Positions 19,401 through 28,288 of a DNA stretch of 64,000 nucleotides are shown piece after piece (the stretch's first letter is position 1; every line of letters starts with the position of its first letter). A program made the translations under genes and the position numbers. The stretch is from Mycobacterium sp. E787. Lineage in GTDB: Bacteria > Actinomycetota > Actinomycetes > Mycobacteriales > Mycobacteriaceae. The notes beneath the pieces are model-generated. The model was not told where the DNA came from. It saw nothing but the letters and a program-made list of their open reading frames with translations, and did not search any database. The stretch covers positions 112,646-176,645 of the forward strand of contig NZ_LZKL01000012.1 in assembly GCF_001668725.1 (NCBI RefSeq), read 5' to 3'.

Positions 19401-19761
19401 GCAACTGTACTTCGCCGGTATGCACGCCGATGCGCAAGCCGATCGGCGCCAACGGTGCCCGCTGCAAACCCAGCGCGCAGGCCACCGCGGCACTGGCCCG
19501 GGAGAACGCCACCACAAAGCTGTCGCCCTCACCCTGCTCGACCGGCCGCACCCCACCATGCGCGGCCACCAGTTCCGACAAGACCTCGTCCAGCCGCTCG
19601 AACGCCGTGGTCATCTGCTCGGGCTGGGTCTCCCAAAGCCGCGTCGAGCCCTCGACGTCAGCCAGCAGCAGCGTCACCGTGCCGGTCGGCAAAAGCCCGC
19701 TCACGCCAAGATCGCTCCAGTCCACCCCCGGTAGGTGCACGCGCGGATCAACCTCGCTCAT
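16447..19761 (-). CDS. Cyclase-STAND ATPase-LuxR regulator, paralog 2
   Basis: About 1104 residues, with the same architecture as the gene at 11853-15176. The class III cyclase domain has ADVEGSTRLWET, VEQGEGDSFVVAF and NRTARLRD. The STAND ATPase has Walker A GAGGVGKTRLAVEIA and LMVLDNCEHLLDAC. A long helical repeat region and a LuxR domain (LTPAERDVVRLVGEGLGNND) follow. The cyclase and ATPase parts are nearly identical to those of paralogs 1 and 3, while the TPR-like region differs much more, suggesting different ligands. MSEVDP (ATG 19761) matches the other paralogs; an in-frame ATG at 19773 is possible. The start lacks a clear Shine-Dalgarno sequence. It is divergent from the P450 gene at 20023 and may regulate it. 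Confidence 0.93.
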   Translation of the reverse strand: MSEVDPRVHLPGVDWSDLGVSGLLPTGTVTLLLADVEGSTRLWETQPEQMTTAFERLDEVLSELVAAHGGVRPVEQGEGDSFVVAFSRASAAVACALGLQRAPLAPIGLRIGVHTGEVQLRDEANYIGPTINRTARLRDLAHGGQTVLSGVTESLVVDTLPPDAWLTDLGTHELRGIPRPERVVQLCHPDLRNEFPPLRTPKGIAGHNLPPQFSSFVGRVPQLAEVRKLSAQNRIVTLTGAGGVGKTRLAVEIASQLAPEYAEGVWYVDLAPITDLAAVPVAAARALGLPDQPGRSTMDTLLRFVSARHMLMVLDNCEHLLDACAELVVALLGGAPRLTLLATSREPIGVVGEATWRVPSLSLADEAVELFTDRARLAQTGFTLTEDNSAVVGEICQRLDGIPLAIELAAARVRALSLAEIVGSLHDRFRLLTGGARTAVRRQQTLRASVDWSHTLLTEPERVLFRRLAAFVGGFDLAAAQAVGGHDEVERFQVIDLLTLLVDKSLVVAEQACGATRYRLLETVRQFAQEKLSESVDANAVRTRHRDHYTAMAALLDAPADNDYGRRLAQAETEIDNLRAAFAWSRETSDVERALALASSLQPLWLARGRIREGLAWFDATLADLEEPHPGLGAAVRARAVADRAMLGAHLGVDCLEQAEHAVAIARGLDDPALLARTLTACGFTASLVYHVEVAQTCAAEAIGLAGAVDDRWLLSQIYALRARYAHVVDPLRMRAACEEGRDLADAIGDRFSSRMCRFYLAAARHLSGDLAGAAALCGEVAAEAEADHDELGRVYGLAGQSMALTRQGEVAAARAVGAAILKVGAEVGGRFAAVGHMALGTAALAAGDGAAAHEAREASLRHRILVSGGAERAQRIWNAEAALADKDLAAARFWAEEAVSTTAGIWSTSALTTRARVAIAQGEFELAERSAHDALKCAADMQARSGVADTLECLGALAGGAGSHREAARLFGAAHAIRQRIGEVRFKVYDAACEAAVAALREAMGDSEFDAAWAEGAALSTEEAIAFAQRGRGARKRPSSGWASLTPAERDVVRLVGEGLGNNDIATRLFVSPRTVQSHLTHVYAKLGLASRVQLAQEAARQA

Positions 19762-20022
19762 GCTAGCCAGCATGCGGCCAACACAGATAAGAAACATCAG
19801 CGGAAACGCGGAGATTATCGCCGACTGAATGCGGATCTTGCGACGTCAGCCGGTTCAAACGGTCCGCCGACTGCTGCCGCAGGGTGGTGGCGAGCGACCA
19901 CTCGTCCACTGCCAACCGAGTCCGGACATCCGACCCGTCAGCACGGATCTACGCATTGCGGCCGATGGTCTGGGCCCGCGTTCAGCGAATAGTCGTTTCC
20001 ACACCAACGCACGGAGGCGACT

Positions 20023-21264
20023 ATGACCACCGACACGGCATCCACCTGCACGTGCCCGACCGTCTTCGACGCGGGCCTGCCCAGCATCGCCTACGACCAC
20101 CTCACCGACTTCGAGGAGGCGCACCGCATCGTCGCCGCGGTCCGAGAGCGGGCGCCGATCGCGATCGGACCGCACGCGCCCGAGGTATTGAGCTACAGGC
20201 TGGTGCACGCAGTGCTGCGCGACCCGCGCTTCGTCAGCGCCCGCGGCCTGGGACTCGATCTGCAGGGCGTCACTTCCGGCCCGCTGTGGGAGCGCGCCGC
20301 CGCCAGCCTCCTGAGCCTCGACGGCGAGGCGCACCACCGGTTGCGCCGGCTGGTCTCGAAGGCTTTCGCGCCGCGCGGCGCCGAACGGCTGCGCGCTCTG
20401 GCCGTCGAGATCATCACAGAGCTCATCGACCCGCTCACTCCGCTCGGACGCTGCGACGTGGTCAGCGACATCGCCCGCCCCTATCCGACTCCGGTCATCT
20501 GCGCCCTGCTGGGCGCTGCACGCGAGGATTGGCCGAAGTTTTCCGCCTGGGCCGACCAGATCAAAAAGGTGTTCGACTGGAACGTCGCCCAGGACGGGCC
20601 GGCGATCCTCGCAGCATTGGAGGAGCTCGACGCCTACATCGAGGAAATGATCAACCTCCGGCGCAACACGTTGACGGACGATCTGATCTCGGACCTGATC
20701 CGCGCCGAAGACGACGGCGACCGCCTCACCCACGAAGAACTGGTCAGGTTGGCCGGGGGGCTGCTGAGTGCCGGCACCGACACCACCCGCAACCAGCTCG
20801 CGGCCACGGTGCAAGTCCTGGCCGACCATCCGGACCAGTGGGCACTGCTGGCCCAGAACCCCGAGCTGACCGGGAACGCCGTTAATGAGCTGATGCGTTA
20901 CTGTCCAATCGTTTTCGCCGTCGCGCGCAAGGCGGCCGAAGACATCGAACTGGCCGGGGTGATGATCCCGGCAGGCACCCTCGTGCTGGCGAACACGGCT
21001 TCGGCCAACCGGGATCCGGCCGTATACGACGAGCCGGATCGCCTCGACATCACCCGCACCGATCCGCCACCCATGCTCACCTTCGGCGGCGGAACGCATT
21101 ACTGCCTGGGCGCACACCTCGCGCGGCTCGAACTCACCGAGGCCCTGCGTATCATCACTCAGCGCATGCCCAACCCGCACCGCACCGAACCCGCGCAGTG
21201 GAAGGCAATGACCGGAATCATCGGCCCGATCAGCGTGCCGCTCGAATTCGACAGCGCGCATTGA
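20023..21264 (+). CDS. Cytochrome P450
   Basis: A 413-residue P450 with the I-helix motif AGTDTTRNQL, ELMRY (ExxR) and the heme loop FGGGTHYCLGAHLAR. The N-terminus carries a short Cys-containing lead (STCTCPTVFD). ATG 20023 follows a GGAGG a few bases upstream. It lies between two cyclase/LuxR regulator genes that both read the other way; the one at 16447-19761 is divergent from it and a possible regulator. A typical bacterial hydroxylase that needs external ferredoxin and reductase; neither gene is local. The substrate is unknown. Confidence 0.95.
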   Translation: MTTDTASTCTCPTVFDAGLPSIAYDHLTDFEEAHRIVAAVRERAPIAIGPHAPEVLSYRLVHAVLRDPRFVSARGLGLDLQGVTSGPLWERAAASLLSLDGEAHHRLRRLVSKAFAPRGAERLRALAVEIITELIDPLTPLGRCDVVSDIARPYPTPVICALLGAAREDWPKFSAWADQIKKVFDWNVAQDGPAILAALEELDAYIEEMINLRRNTLTDDLISDLIRAEDDGDRLTHEELVRLAGGLLSAGTDTTRNQLAATVQVLADHPDQWALLAQNPELTGNAVNELMRYCPIVFAVARKAAEDIELAGVMIPAGTLVLANTASANRDPAVYDEPDRLDITRTDPPPMLTFGGGTHYCLGAHLARLELTEALRIITQRMPNPHRTEPAQWKAMTGIIGPISVPLEFDSAH

Positions 21265-21285
21265 CGATTGGGGCGCCGGCGCCGG

Positions 21286-24200
21286 TCATGCGTGGCGGGC
21301 GGCCTCCTGCGCAAGCTGCATGCGGGAGGAAAGGCCGAGTTTGGCGTACACGTGGGTGAGGTGGGACTGAACCGTCCGCGGTGAGACGAAAAGCCGAGTG
21401 GCGATGTCGTTATTGCCGAGCCCGTCGGTGACCAACCGCACGACGTCGCGCTCGGCCGGGGTCAGCGATGCCCACCCGCTCGAAGGTCGTTTGCGTTCGC
21501 CGCGGCCGCGCTGCGCGTAGGCGATCGCCTCCTCGGCGGACAGCGCGGCGCCTTCGGCCCACGCGGACTCGAAGTCATTGTTGCTCATCGATTTTCGGAG
21601 GTCCGCTATCGCGTTCTCGTAACCGGCGTCCCAGATTTTGAATCGGACTTCGCCGGTGCGTTGCCGGACGCCTTGTGCGGCACCGAACAACCGGGCGGCC
21701 TCGCGATGACTGCCGGCCTGCCCCGCCAGCGCGGCGAGGCACTCGAGGATGTCGGCAAGACCTGAACCCGCCCGCATGGCGGCGGCGCGTGCGAGCGCGT
21801 CCTGAGCATCATGCCGGGCCTTCTCCAGCTCACCTTGCGTGATCGCCACGCGAGCGCGTGTGGCCAGCGCAAACATCAGCCACCAGCCGGTCGTTGTCGC
21901 GACTGCTTGGTCGGCGGCACGCTGGGCCGCGAGCAGATCCCCGCCCGCCAGCGCGGCCTGCGCACTGAACACGAGTGGCCATGCAGCCTGCGCGGGCAAG
22001 ACACTCCAGTGCCGCCAGGCGCTCTCGCTAGCGTGTTGTGCCGTCGCAACATCGCCAGCGGCCAGGGCTGCCGAAGCCAACGCCAGTGAGCCGAGACCCG
22101 CAGCCATTCCGCCCACTTCAGAGGCGGCCTCGACGGCCGCATCGGCAGCCACCCTGGCCGCACGCACGTCACCCTGGCTGGCCAGCGCCACGCTCTGGCC
22201 GGCAAGGCCGTATGCCAGAAAGGTAAGGTCGTGAGCCGCCTCGGCCTCGGCGGTCACCGCGCGGAACTGAGTGGCGGCTCCGGCCAGATCGCCCTCGAGG
22301 TCCTTTGCCACTGCGAGGCACCATCGGCACTGCCGCGACGCGAACCGGTCGCCGATCGCGTCGGCAAGATCGCGTCCTTCCTCGCCGGCTACGCGCATCG
22401 CGAACGGGTCACCGGCCGTGGTTGCCGCGCGCGCCTGCCAAGCGAGGATCTGGCTCAACCCCCAGGGGTCGCCCAATTTTCGGGCCAGGCCGATGGCCTC
22501 GGTGAAATACGGCCCCGCCGGCTCGGCGCTGACCGCGGCGATTGGGCCGCAGGCGGTCAGCGCCCGGACTAGCAAGGCCGGGTCATCGACCTCGCGCGCG
22601 ATCAATAGGGCTCGCTGAGCCTGCTCGAGGCCTTCAGCGGCGCCCATCAATGTGGCGAGCACGGCCTTGTCGGCGAGCGCCCGCGCGTACACGGCTGGCG
22701 CGACGTCGCCGTCGTGCGCGTCGATATCGGCGAAGGCGGCGTCAAACCACGCGGCTCCTTCGCGGACGCGCCCGCGCGCTTGCCACAGCGGCTGCAGCGA
22801 CGACGCCAGCTCCAGCGCAGCCTCGGTGCCGGAGTTCTCGAGGCTCGAGGCGAACGCGGCGCGGAGGTTGTCAATCTCGGTCTCGGCCTGCTCGAGGCAC
22901 CGCTCGTAACCGTTGCCCCCCGGGGCGTCGAGCGCCGCGGCGAGCGCCTTGAAGTGATCCCGGTGACGCGATCGTACGGCGTCCGCCTCCCCGGACTCAC
23001 CGAGTTTCTCGGCGGCGTATTGACGCACAGTCTCCAGCAGCCGGTAGCGCATATCGCCACCCAATTCTTCGGCGACCACAAGTGATTTGTCGACCAGCAG
23101 GCCAAGTTGGTCCACGGTCTGATAACGCTCCACCTCGGTGTCGGCCCCCACGGCTTGCGCTGCGTCCAAGTCGAATCCGCCCAGGAACGCGGCCAGCCGG
23201 CGAAACAGGATCCGTTCGGGTTCGCTGAGCAGGGCGTGCGACCAGTCCACCGAGGCGCGCAGTGTCTGCTGGCGGCGCACCGCGGTACGCGCACCCCCGG
23301 TCAGTAGCCGGAAGCGGTCATGCAGGCTGTCGAGTATCTGAGACAACGACAACGCACGCACCCGTGCGGCGGCCAACTCGATCGCCAGAGGCATGCCGTC
23401 GAGGCGGGCGCAAATCTGAGTGATCAGCGCGGTGTTGTCGTCGGTGATACTGAAGTCGGGCCTGGCTTTCCGGGCGTGGTCGGCGAACAACTCGACGGCC
23501 TCATCTGCCAGTGATAGCGACGGCACCCGCCAGATCAGTTCGCCGGCGACGCCGAGCGGTTCGCGGCTGGTGGCCAAAATGGTCAGCCGCGGGCAGCCGG
23601 CGAGCAGCTCAACGACTACATCCTGGCTTGCGTCGAGCAGGTGCTCACAGTTGTCGAGCAGCAACAGGATGCGTCGGTCGCGGACAAACCGCAGCACGCT
23701 ATCCATGGTGGAGCGGCCCGGCTGGTCCGGCAGACCCAGTGCGCGGGCTACCGCGAGAACCACAAGCCCGGGATCGGTGAGCGGCGCCAGGTCTACATAC
23801 CAGACACCATCGTCGTACTCACCAGTGACTTGGTTGGCGACCTCCGCCCCAAGGCGCGTCTTGCCGGCGCCGCCGGCCCCGGTCAGGGTGACCAGGCGGT
23901 TCTGCGCCAGCAGTCCGCGCACCTCGCTCAGCTCCGCACCGCGGCCCACAAAACGGGTGAACTGCGGTGGAAGGTTTTGCGCTGCAAGGCCTTCCGATGT
24001 CCGCAATGGTGGGAACTCGTTGCGCAGGTCGGGATGGCACAACTGCGCCACTCGTTCAGGGCGGGGGACGCCGCGCAGCTCATGGGTGCCCAGATCGCTC
24101 AGCCACACATCAGCCGGCAGCGTGTCGACAACCAGTGCCTCGGTCACCCCCGACAGCACCGTCTGGCCGCCATGGGCCAGATCGCGAAGCCGCGCAGTGC

Positions 24201-24597
24201 GATTGATTGTCGGGCCGATGTAGTTGGCCTCGTCGCGCAGCTGCACCTCACCGGTGTGTACGCCGATCCGCAAACTCACCGGGGCCAGCGGCGCCCGCTG
24301 CAACTCCAGCGCGCACGCCACCGCATCGCTGGCCCGGGAGAACGCCACCACAAAGCTGTCGCCCTCGCCCTGCTCGACCGGCCGCACCCCAGCATGCGCG
24401 GCCACCAGTTCCGACAAAACCTGATCAAGTCGCGCGAACGCCGCGGTCATCTGCTCGGGCTGGGTCTCCCAGAGCCGCGTCGAACCCTCGACGTCAGCCA
24501 GCAGCAGCGTCACCGTGCCGGTCGGCAAAAGCCCGCTCACGCCAAGATCGCTCCAATCCACCCCCGGTAGGTCCGCGCGCGGATCAATCTCGCTCAT
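21286..24597 (-). CDS. Cyclase-STAND ATPase-LuxR regulator, paralog 3
   Basis: About 1103 residues, third copy of the 11.9-24.6 kb family. The cyclase domain has ADVEGSTRLWET, VEQGEGDSFVVAF and NRTARLRD. The ATPase Walker A is GAGGAGKTRLGAEVA (Ala where the paralogs have Val) and Walker B is ILLLLDNCEHLLDAS. The TPR-like region and LuxR domain (LTPAERDVVRLVTDGLGNND) follow. ATG 24597 (MSEIDPRADLPGVDW) matches paralog 1 exactly over its first residues; the frame is open further upstream but without homology. The 3' end lies 21 bases from the end of the P450 gene on the opposite strand. Regulatory target unknown. Confidence 0.93.
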   Translation of the reverse strand: MSEIDPRADLPGVDWSDLGVSGLLPTGTVTLLLADVEGSTRLWETQPEQMTAAFARLDQVLSELVAAHAGVRPVEQGEGDSFVVAFSRASDAVACALELQRAPLAPVSLRIGVHTGEVQLRDEANYIGPTINRTARLRDLAHGGQTVLSGVTEALVVDTLPADVWLSDLGTHELRGVPRPERVAQLCHPDLRNEFPPLRTSEGLAAQNLPPQFTRFVGRGAELSEVRGLLAQNRLVTLTGAGGAGKTRLGAEVANQVTGEYDDGVWYVDLAPLTDPGLVVLAVARALGLPDQPGRSTMDSVLRFVRDRRILLLLDNCEHLLDASQDVVVELLAGCPRLTILATSREPLGVAGELIWRVPSLSLADEAVELFADHARKARPDFSITDDNTALITQICARLDGMPLAIELAAARVRALSLSQILDSLHDRFRLLTGGARTAVRRQQTLRASVDWSHALLSEPERILFRRLAAFLGGFDLDAAQAVGADTEVERYQTVDQLGLLVDKSLVVAEELGGDMRYRLLETVRQYAAEKLGESGEADAVRSRHRDHFKALAAALDAPGGNGYERCLEQAETEIDNLRAAFASSLENSGTEAALELASSLQPLWQARGRVREGAAWFDAAFADIDAHDGDVAPAVYARALADKAVLATLMGAAEGLEQAQRALLIAREVDDPALLVRALTACGPIAAVSAEPAGPYFTEAIGLARKLGDPWGLSQILAWQARAATTAGDPFAMRVAGEEGRDLADAIGDRFASRQCRWCLAVAKDLEGDLAGAATQFRAVTAEAEAAHDLTFLAYGLAGQSVALASQGDVRAARVAADAAVEAASEVGGMAAGLGSLALASAALAAGDVATAQHASESAWRHWSVLPAQAAWPLVFSAQAALAGGDLLAAQRAADQAVATTTGWWLMFALATRARVAITQGELEKARHDAQDALARAAAMRAGSGLADILECLAALAGQAGSHREAARLFGAAQGVRQRTGEVRFKIWDAGYENAIADLRKSMSNNDFESAWAEGAALSAEEAIAYAQRGRGERKRPSSGWASLTPAERDVVRLVTDGLGNNDIATRLFVSPRTVQSHLTHVYAKLGLSSRMQLAQEAARHA

Positions 24598-24720
24598 GCT
24601 AGCCAGCATGCGGTCCCCGGACGAGCAAAACATCAGCGCAAATGCGTAGAGCCCTGGGTTTTCGGCGCGGGATTCCGCCCAACTCAAAGCCGAGCGGCGC
24701 ACTGCGGTCCCCCGTTTGAC

Positions 24721-24751
24721 AGCATGGCATCAGCAATTGCGACGCTATGCT
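24721..24751. promoter_or_regulatory. Imperfect inverted repeat before vapB
   Basis: AGCATGGC (24721-24728) and GCTATGCT (24744-24751) are inverted repeats with one mismatch, ending 5 bases before the vapB start. A TTGACA lies at 24716-24721. This is a plausible autoregulatory operator for the VapBC pair. Evidence is positional only. Confidence 0.4.
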
Positions 24752-24756
24752 GCACC

Positions 24757-25011
24757 ATGCGGACCACGGTGACACTGGATGACGACACGCTCGTCGTCAT
24801 CAGACGCCTGATGCAAGAACGCCAAATCTCGTTCAAGCAGGCGCTCAACGACGCCATCCGCCAGGGTGCGCAACGGCGACCGGCTCCCGCGATTTTCGAA
24901 ACGCGCACCGCTGATCTGGGTGTGCCGTCGGTGAACCTGGACCGGGCCCTGCAGATCGCCGGCGAACTCGAGGACGAAGAACTGATCCGGCGACAGCGCC
25001 GCGGCGCATGA
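24757..25011 (+). CDS. VapB-type ribbon-helix-helix antitoxin
   Basis: An 84-residue protein starting MRTTVTLDDDTLVVIRRLMQ, a ribbon-helix-helix DNA-binding motif, followed by an acidic C-terminal part (ELEDEELIRRQRRGA). ATG 24757 is chosen because the domain starts there; an in-frame upstream ATG at 24724 would add 11 unlike residues. The stop overlaps the VapC start in an ATGA, which is typical of VapBC modules. Confidence 0.9.
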   Translation: MRTTVTLDDDTLVVIRRLMQERQISFKQALNDAIRQGAQRRPAPAIFETRTADLGVPSVNLDRALQIAGELEDEELIRRQRRGA

Positions 25012-25445
25012 GGATCGTCGATGCCAACGTCCTGCTGTACGCCGTCAACACCGCCGCGGACCACCACGAGGCTTCACGGCGCTGGCTCGACGGCCCGCTG
25101 TCCGGCGGCGACACCGTCGGCCTCGCCTGGGTGGCGCTGCTCGCATTCGTGCGATTGACGACTCGGCACGGGCTGTTCCCTACGCCCCTGACAGCCGACG
25201 CGGCAATGACCCAAGTGCTCGACTGGTGCAACGCACCAGGCGCCGTGATCGTGACGCCCACCCCGCGCCACAGCGACGTGCTATCCGGGCTGCTATCCCA
25301 CGTCGGCGCGGGAGGAAATCTCGTCAGCGACGCCCACCTGGCCGCTTTGGCGATCGAGCACCGCGCACGAATAGTCAGTCACGACAGCGATTTCGGACGA
25401 TTCGATGGCGTCCGGTGGGAAACACCGGAGTCGTTGTTGACCTGA
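25008..25445 (+). CDS. VapC-type PIN-domain toxin ribonuclease
   Basis: A 145-residue PIN-domain protein. It begins MRIVDANVLLYAVN, with the first acidic residue at Asp5, and continues with WLDGPLSGGDTVGLAWVALL, then GNLVSDAHLAALAIEH (second Asp) and SHDSDFGRF (further Asp residues). These make up the metal-binding site of VapC endoribonucleases, which cut tRNA or rRNA. It is coupled to the antitoxin by a 4-base overlap. The arrangement is like that of many chromosomal mycobacterial VapBC pairs. The RNA target is unknown. Confidence 0.92.
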   Translation: MRIVDANVLLYAVNTAADHHEASRRWLDGPLSGGDTVGLAWVALLAFVRLTTRHGLFPTPLTADAAMTQVLDWCNAPGAVIVTPTPRHSDVLSGLLSHVGAGGNLVSDAHLAALAIEHRARIVSHDSDFGRFDGVRWETPESLLT

Positions 25446-25498
25446 TGAAGGCGTTTGATCCGGTGGGGCCCGCCCGATCCCCGTAGTACTGTCGGGCC

Positions 25499-26707
25499 GT
25501 GGCACAAGTTCTCCAGGCCCAGGTTTGTGTTGCCGGAGGCGGTCCCGCCGGTCTCGTTCATGCCCTGTTGCTTGCCCGCGCCGGGATCAGGGTTGTTGTC
25601 TTGGAGAAGCACAACGACTTCCTGCGTGACTTCCGCGGCGACACCGTGCACCCGAGCACCCTGCGGATCATGGACGAGCTCGGCATTGTCGACGAGCTCC
25701 TGCGCCTACCGCACACCAAGGTAAACAGAATCGCTTTTGACACCGACGGCTCCATTCGCACCTTGGGCACCTTCGGCGTGCTCAAGCGGCTCGGCTTCCC
25801 GCAGCCCTATATCGCGTTGATGCCGCAGTGGGACTTCCTCGACTTCCTCGCTGAAAAGGCCTCTGCATACCCGGAATTCACGTTGGTCCGTAACGCCGAG
25901 GTCAAGGATTTGATCGTCGACGGCGATCGAGTGATCGGCGTGCGCACGCCCGAACTGGAGGTACGCGCCGACCTGGTGGTCGGTGCCGACGGGCGCAAAT
26001 CCGCGGTGCGGGCCGCGGCCGGCCTGCAGATCGCGGCGGCGCACTCCCCGATGGACGTGTTGTGGTTTCGGCTGAACTGGCGCCCGGGTGATCCGCAAGA
26101 GCTCTACGGGGTGATCCGGAAAGGCCTCATCATGGCGATGATCTACCGGAGCGACTATTGGCAGATCGCCTATTTGATGCCGAAGGGCTCGAATCCTCGC
26201 GACGGATCGCTGGAGGCGTTCAAGGAACGCCTGGTGACCGCCCGACCGCAGCTGCGCGAACACGTCAACGACCTGAAATCCTGGGACGAAACAAGTCTGC
26301 TCGACGTGCGGGTGGACCGGCTGAAGACGTGGTGGCGCACCGGCGTGCTGTGCATCGGCGATGCGGCCCATGCGATGTCACCGATCGGAGGCGTCGGCAT
26401 CAACCTCGCCGTTGCCGATGCGGTGGCAGCGGCCAACATCCTGTGCGCCCCCCTGCGCGAAGGCCGTCTCAGCGACGCAGACCTCGCCAAAGTGCAGCGC
26501 CGGCGAGAGTTGCCCGCCCGGGTCATCCAGGCTGTTCAAGTGCTCGCTCAGGATCGGGCGATCGCGCCAAATCTGAACGGTGACCTGTCCCCGATCCGCA
26601 TCCCGGCGGTCGTCGGTCGCGGCCCCCTGCAATTCATCCCGCCGATTTTGTTCGGTCGGGGCCTTCGCCCCGAGCACGTGCGCACTCCCGACGTGCACAC
26701 CGGCTAG
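25499..26707 (+). CDS. FAD-dependent aromatic-ring-type monooxygenase
   Basis: A 402-residue flavoprotein of the PHBH/UbiH class A monooxygenase family. The N-terminal Rossmann motif VAGGGPAGLVHALLLARAG is followed by the DG motif VVGADGRKSAVR and the C-terminal FAD motif LCIGDAAHAMSPIGGVGINL. GTG 25499 is the start. It lies 53 bases after vapC on the same strand and converges with the PE_PGRS gene. Members hydroxylate aromatic or polyketide-like substrates using NAD(P)H. No pathway neighbour identifies the substrate. Confidence 0.9.
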   Translation: MAQVLQAQVCVAGGGPAGLVHALLLARAGIRVVVLEKHNDFLRDFRGDTVHPSTLRIMDELGIVDELLRLPHTKVNRIAFDTDGSIRTLGTFGVLKRLGFPQPYIALMPQWDFLDFLAEKASAYPEFTLVRNAEVKDLIVDGDRVIGVRTPELEVRADLVVGADGRKSAVRAAAGLQIAAAHSPMDVLWFRLNWRPGDPQELYGVIRKGLIMAMIYRSDYWQIAYLMPKGSNPRDGSLEAFKERLVTARPQLREHVNDLKSWDETSLLDVRVDRLKTWWRTGVLCIGDAAHAMSPIGGVGINLAVADAVAAANILCAPLREGRLSDADLAKVQRRRELPARVIQAVQVLAQDRAIAPNLNGDLSPIRIPAVVGRGPLQFIPPILFGRGLRPEHVRTPDVHTG

Positions 26708-26789
26708 CAGAGCTGTTCCCGACGCCGAAAGCAAGATAAACGACGAGATCGTCACCGGCATAAGGCAATTCGACAGCACTGCCGTCCGG

Positions 26790-28163
26790 CTACGCCAACC
26801 CGTTCATCCCGTTCAGGCCGAACAGCAACCCGCCGGTGCCGCCCTGGCCCCCGGCGCCTGTCGTCGTGCCGGACCCGCCGTCGCCCCCGTTACCGCCGTC
26901 TCCGATCAGGAAGGCGCTGCCGCCCGTGCCGCCGGTACCGCCGGCATTCAAGGAATTGCCGCCGGTGCCGCCGCCACCGCCGGAGCCGTAGAGGAGGCCG
27001 CCGTTACCGCCGCCCCCGCCATTGCCCCCGGCGCCGAGGCCGACCCCGCCAGTTCCTCCTACACCGCCGTGGCCGAACAGCAGGCCGCCTGCCCCGCCGA
27101 ACCCACCGGCGCCACCAAGGCCGCCGCCGGGCGTAAGGGGGCTGCCGCCGCCGACGCCGCCCGTCCCTCCCGTGCCACCGGAACCGAAGAGGAGGCCGCC
27201 GTTGCCGCCGTTGCCGCCGCTGCCCCCGTTGCCCACCGACGTGACGACGGCGGACCCGGTGCCCCCGGCGCCCCCGCCGCCGCCGGAGCCCAAGAGGAGG
27301 CCACCGTTGCCGCCAATGCCGCCGGCCCCGCCGGTGCCGGCAAGGGCGAACCCGCCGGTGCCCCCGATGCCGCCGGTGCCGAACACACCACCGGTGCCAC
27401 CAGCGCCACCCATCCCGCCATGGCCGTTGACGAGCTGTGTGATCCCGCCGGTGCCGCCGGCACCGCCGGTGCCGAACAGCCCGGCAGCCCCGCCGGTGCC
27501 GCCGATCCCGCCATTGCCCGCCCCTTGGTTCCCGCCAGTTCCTCCTACACCGCCGTGGCCGAACAGCAGGCCGCCTGCCCCGCCGTTGCCGCCGGCGGTG
27601 CCGGACACCGCTCCTCCTGCGCCGGCTCCGCCGGGGCCACCGTTGCCGATCAGCCCGGCACCCCCGCCGTTACCGCCGTTCTGACCGAACGCGCCGGACC
27701 CGCCGGCCCCGCCGTCGCCGTACAATATGCCGCCGGCACCGCCATTGGCCCCGGTCCCCGGAGCCGCATTGGCGCCATTGCCGACCAGCGGGCGCCCGAA
27801 CAATGTCAGGAAGGGCAGATTCACGAAGCCGAGCAGATCCTGCGCTATCGTCTGCGCCGGATTAGCCATAAACGCCGCAGCATTGGCGGCCTCCGCACCA
27901 GCATAAGATTCCGCAACGGTGGTCAACGCCTGCACAAACTCGTCATGAAACGCCGCCGCCTGCGCGCCGAGTGCCGCAAAGCCCTGGCCGTGGGCGGAGA
28001 ACGCCGCCGCGATGGCCGCCGACACCTCATCCTCGGCCGCGGCCAGAATCCCCGTCGTCGGGAGCGCCGCGGCTGACTCGACCGCGTTGAGTGTCGAACC
28101 GATATTCGCCAGATCTTTTGCCGCCACCGCCACCAGTTCCGGCGTCGCGATCACAAACGACAT
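26790..28163 (-). CDS. PE_PGRS family protein
   Basis: A 457-residue PE_PGRS protein. The N-terminal PE domain (about residues 1-95) has Pro8-Glu9 in [20 protein letters not shown] and ends with the [10 protein letters not shown] (YxxxE) secretion signal. A linker with [13 protein letters not shown] follows, then a Gly-Ala-rich PGRS domain of GGAGG/GGTGG repeats to the end. ATG 28163 has GGAGG a few bases upstream. Such proteins are exported by ESX-5 to the cell surface in pathogenic slow growers. The PGRS part is highly repetitive and prone to length change. The short C-terminus ([12 protein letters not shown]) shows no extra domain. Confidence 0.95.
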   Translation of the reverse strand: MSFVIATPELVAVAAKDLANIGSTLNAVESAAALPTTGILAAAEDEVSAAIAAAFSAHGQGFAALGAQAAAFHDEFVQALTTVAESYAGAEAANAAAFMANPAQTIAQDLLGFVNLPFLTLFGRPLVGNGANAAPGTGANGGAGGILYGDGGAGGSGAFGQNGGNGGGAGLIGNGGPGGAGAGGAVSGTAGGNGGAGGLLFGHGGVGGTGGNQGAGNGGIGGTGGAAGLFGTGGAGGTGGITQLVNGHGGMGGAGGTGGVFGTGGIGGTGGFALAGTGGAGGIGGNGGLLLGSGGGGGAGGTGSAVVTSVGNGGSGGNGGNGGLLFGSGGTGGTGGVGGGSPLTPGGGLGGAGGFGGAGGLLFGHGGVGGTGGVGLGAGGNGGGGGNGGLLYGSGGGGGTGGNSLNAGGTGGTGGSAFLIGDGGNGGDGGSGTTTGAGGQGGTGGLLFGLNGMNGLA

Positions 28164-28288
28164 GGGACACCTCCCACGCGTCATAACCCGTGCGTCACGG
28201 CGACCCGGAATCGCCCGGCCCAGCATCAGGTCACACGCAGATTCGAATCATATCGCGGTGGGGACAACCGAATCCGGGTTTGCACGCG

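Noticed and set aside
11853..24597. Possible assembly duplication of the cyclase/LuxR genes
   Set aside because: The three copies differ throughout, strongly in the TPR-like region, and have distinct flanking genes, so they are true paralogs.
27022..27684. Proline-rich plus-strand frame (PPVPP repeats)
   Set aside because: Reverse complement of the Gly-rich PGRS repeats; not a gene.
27000..27700. Tandem repeats that might be CRISPR or a satellite array
   Set aside because: The repeats are in-frame GGAGG/GGTGG codons of the PE_PGRS protein, with no constant repeat and unique spacer structure.
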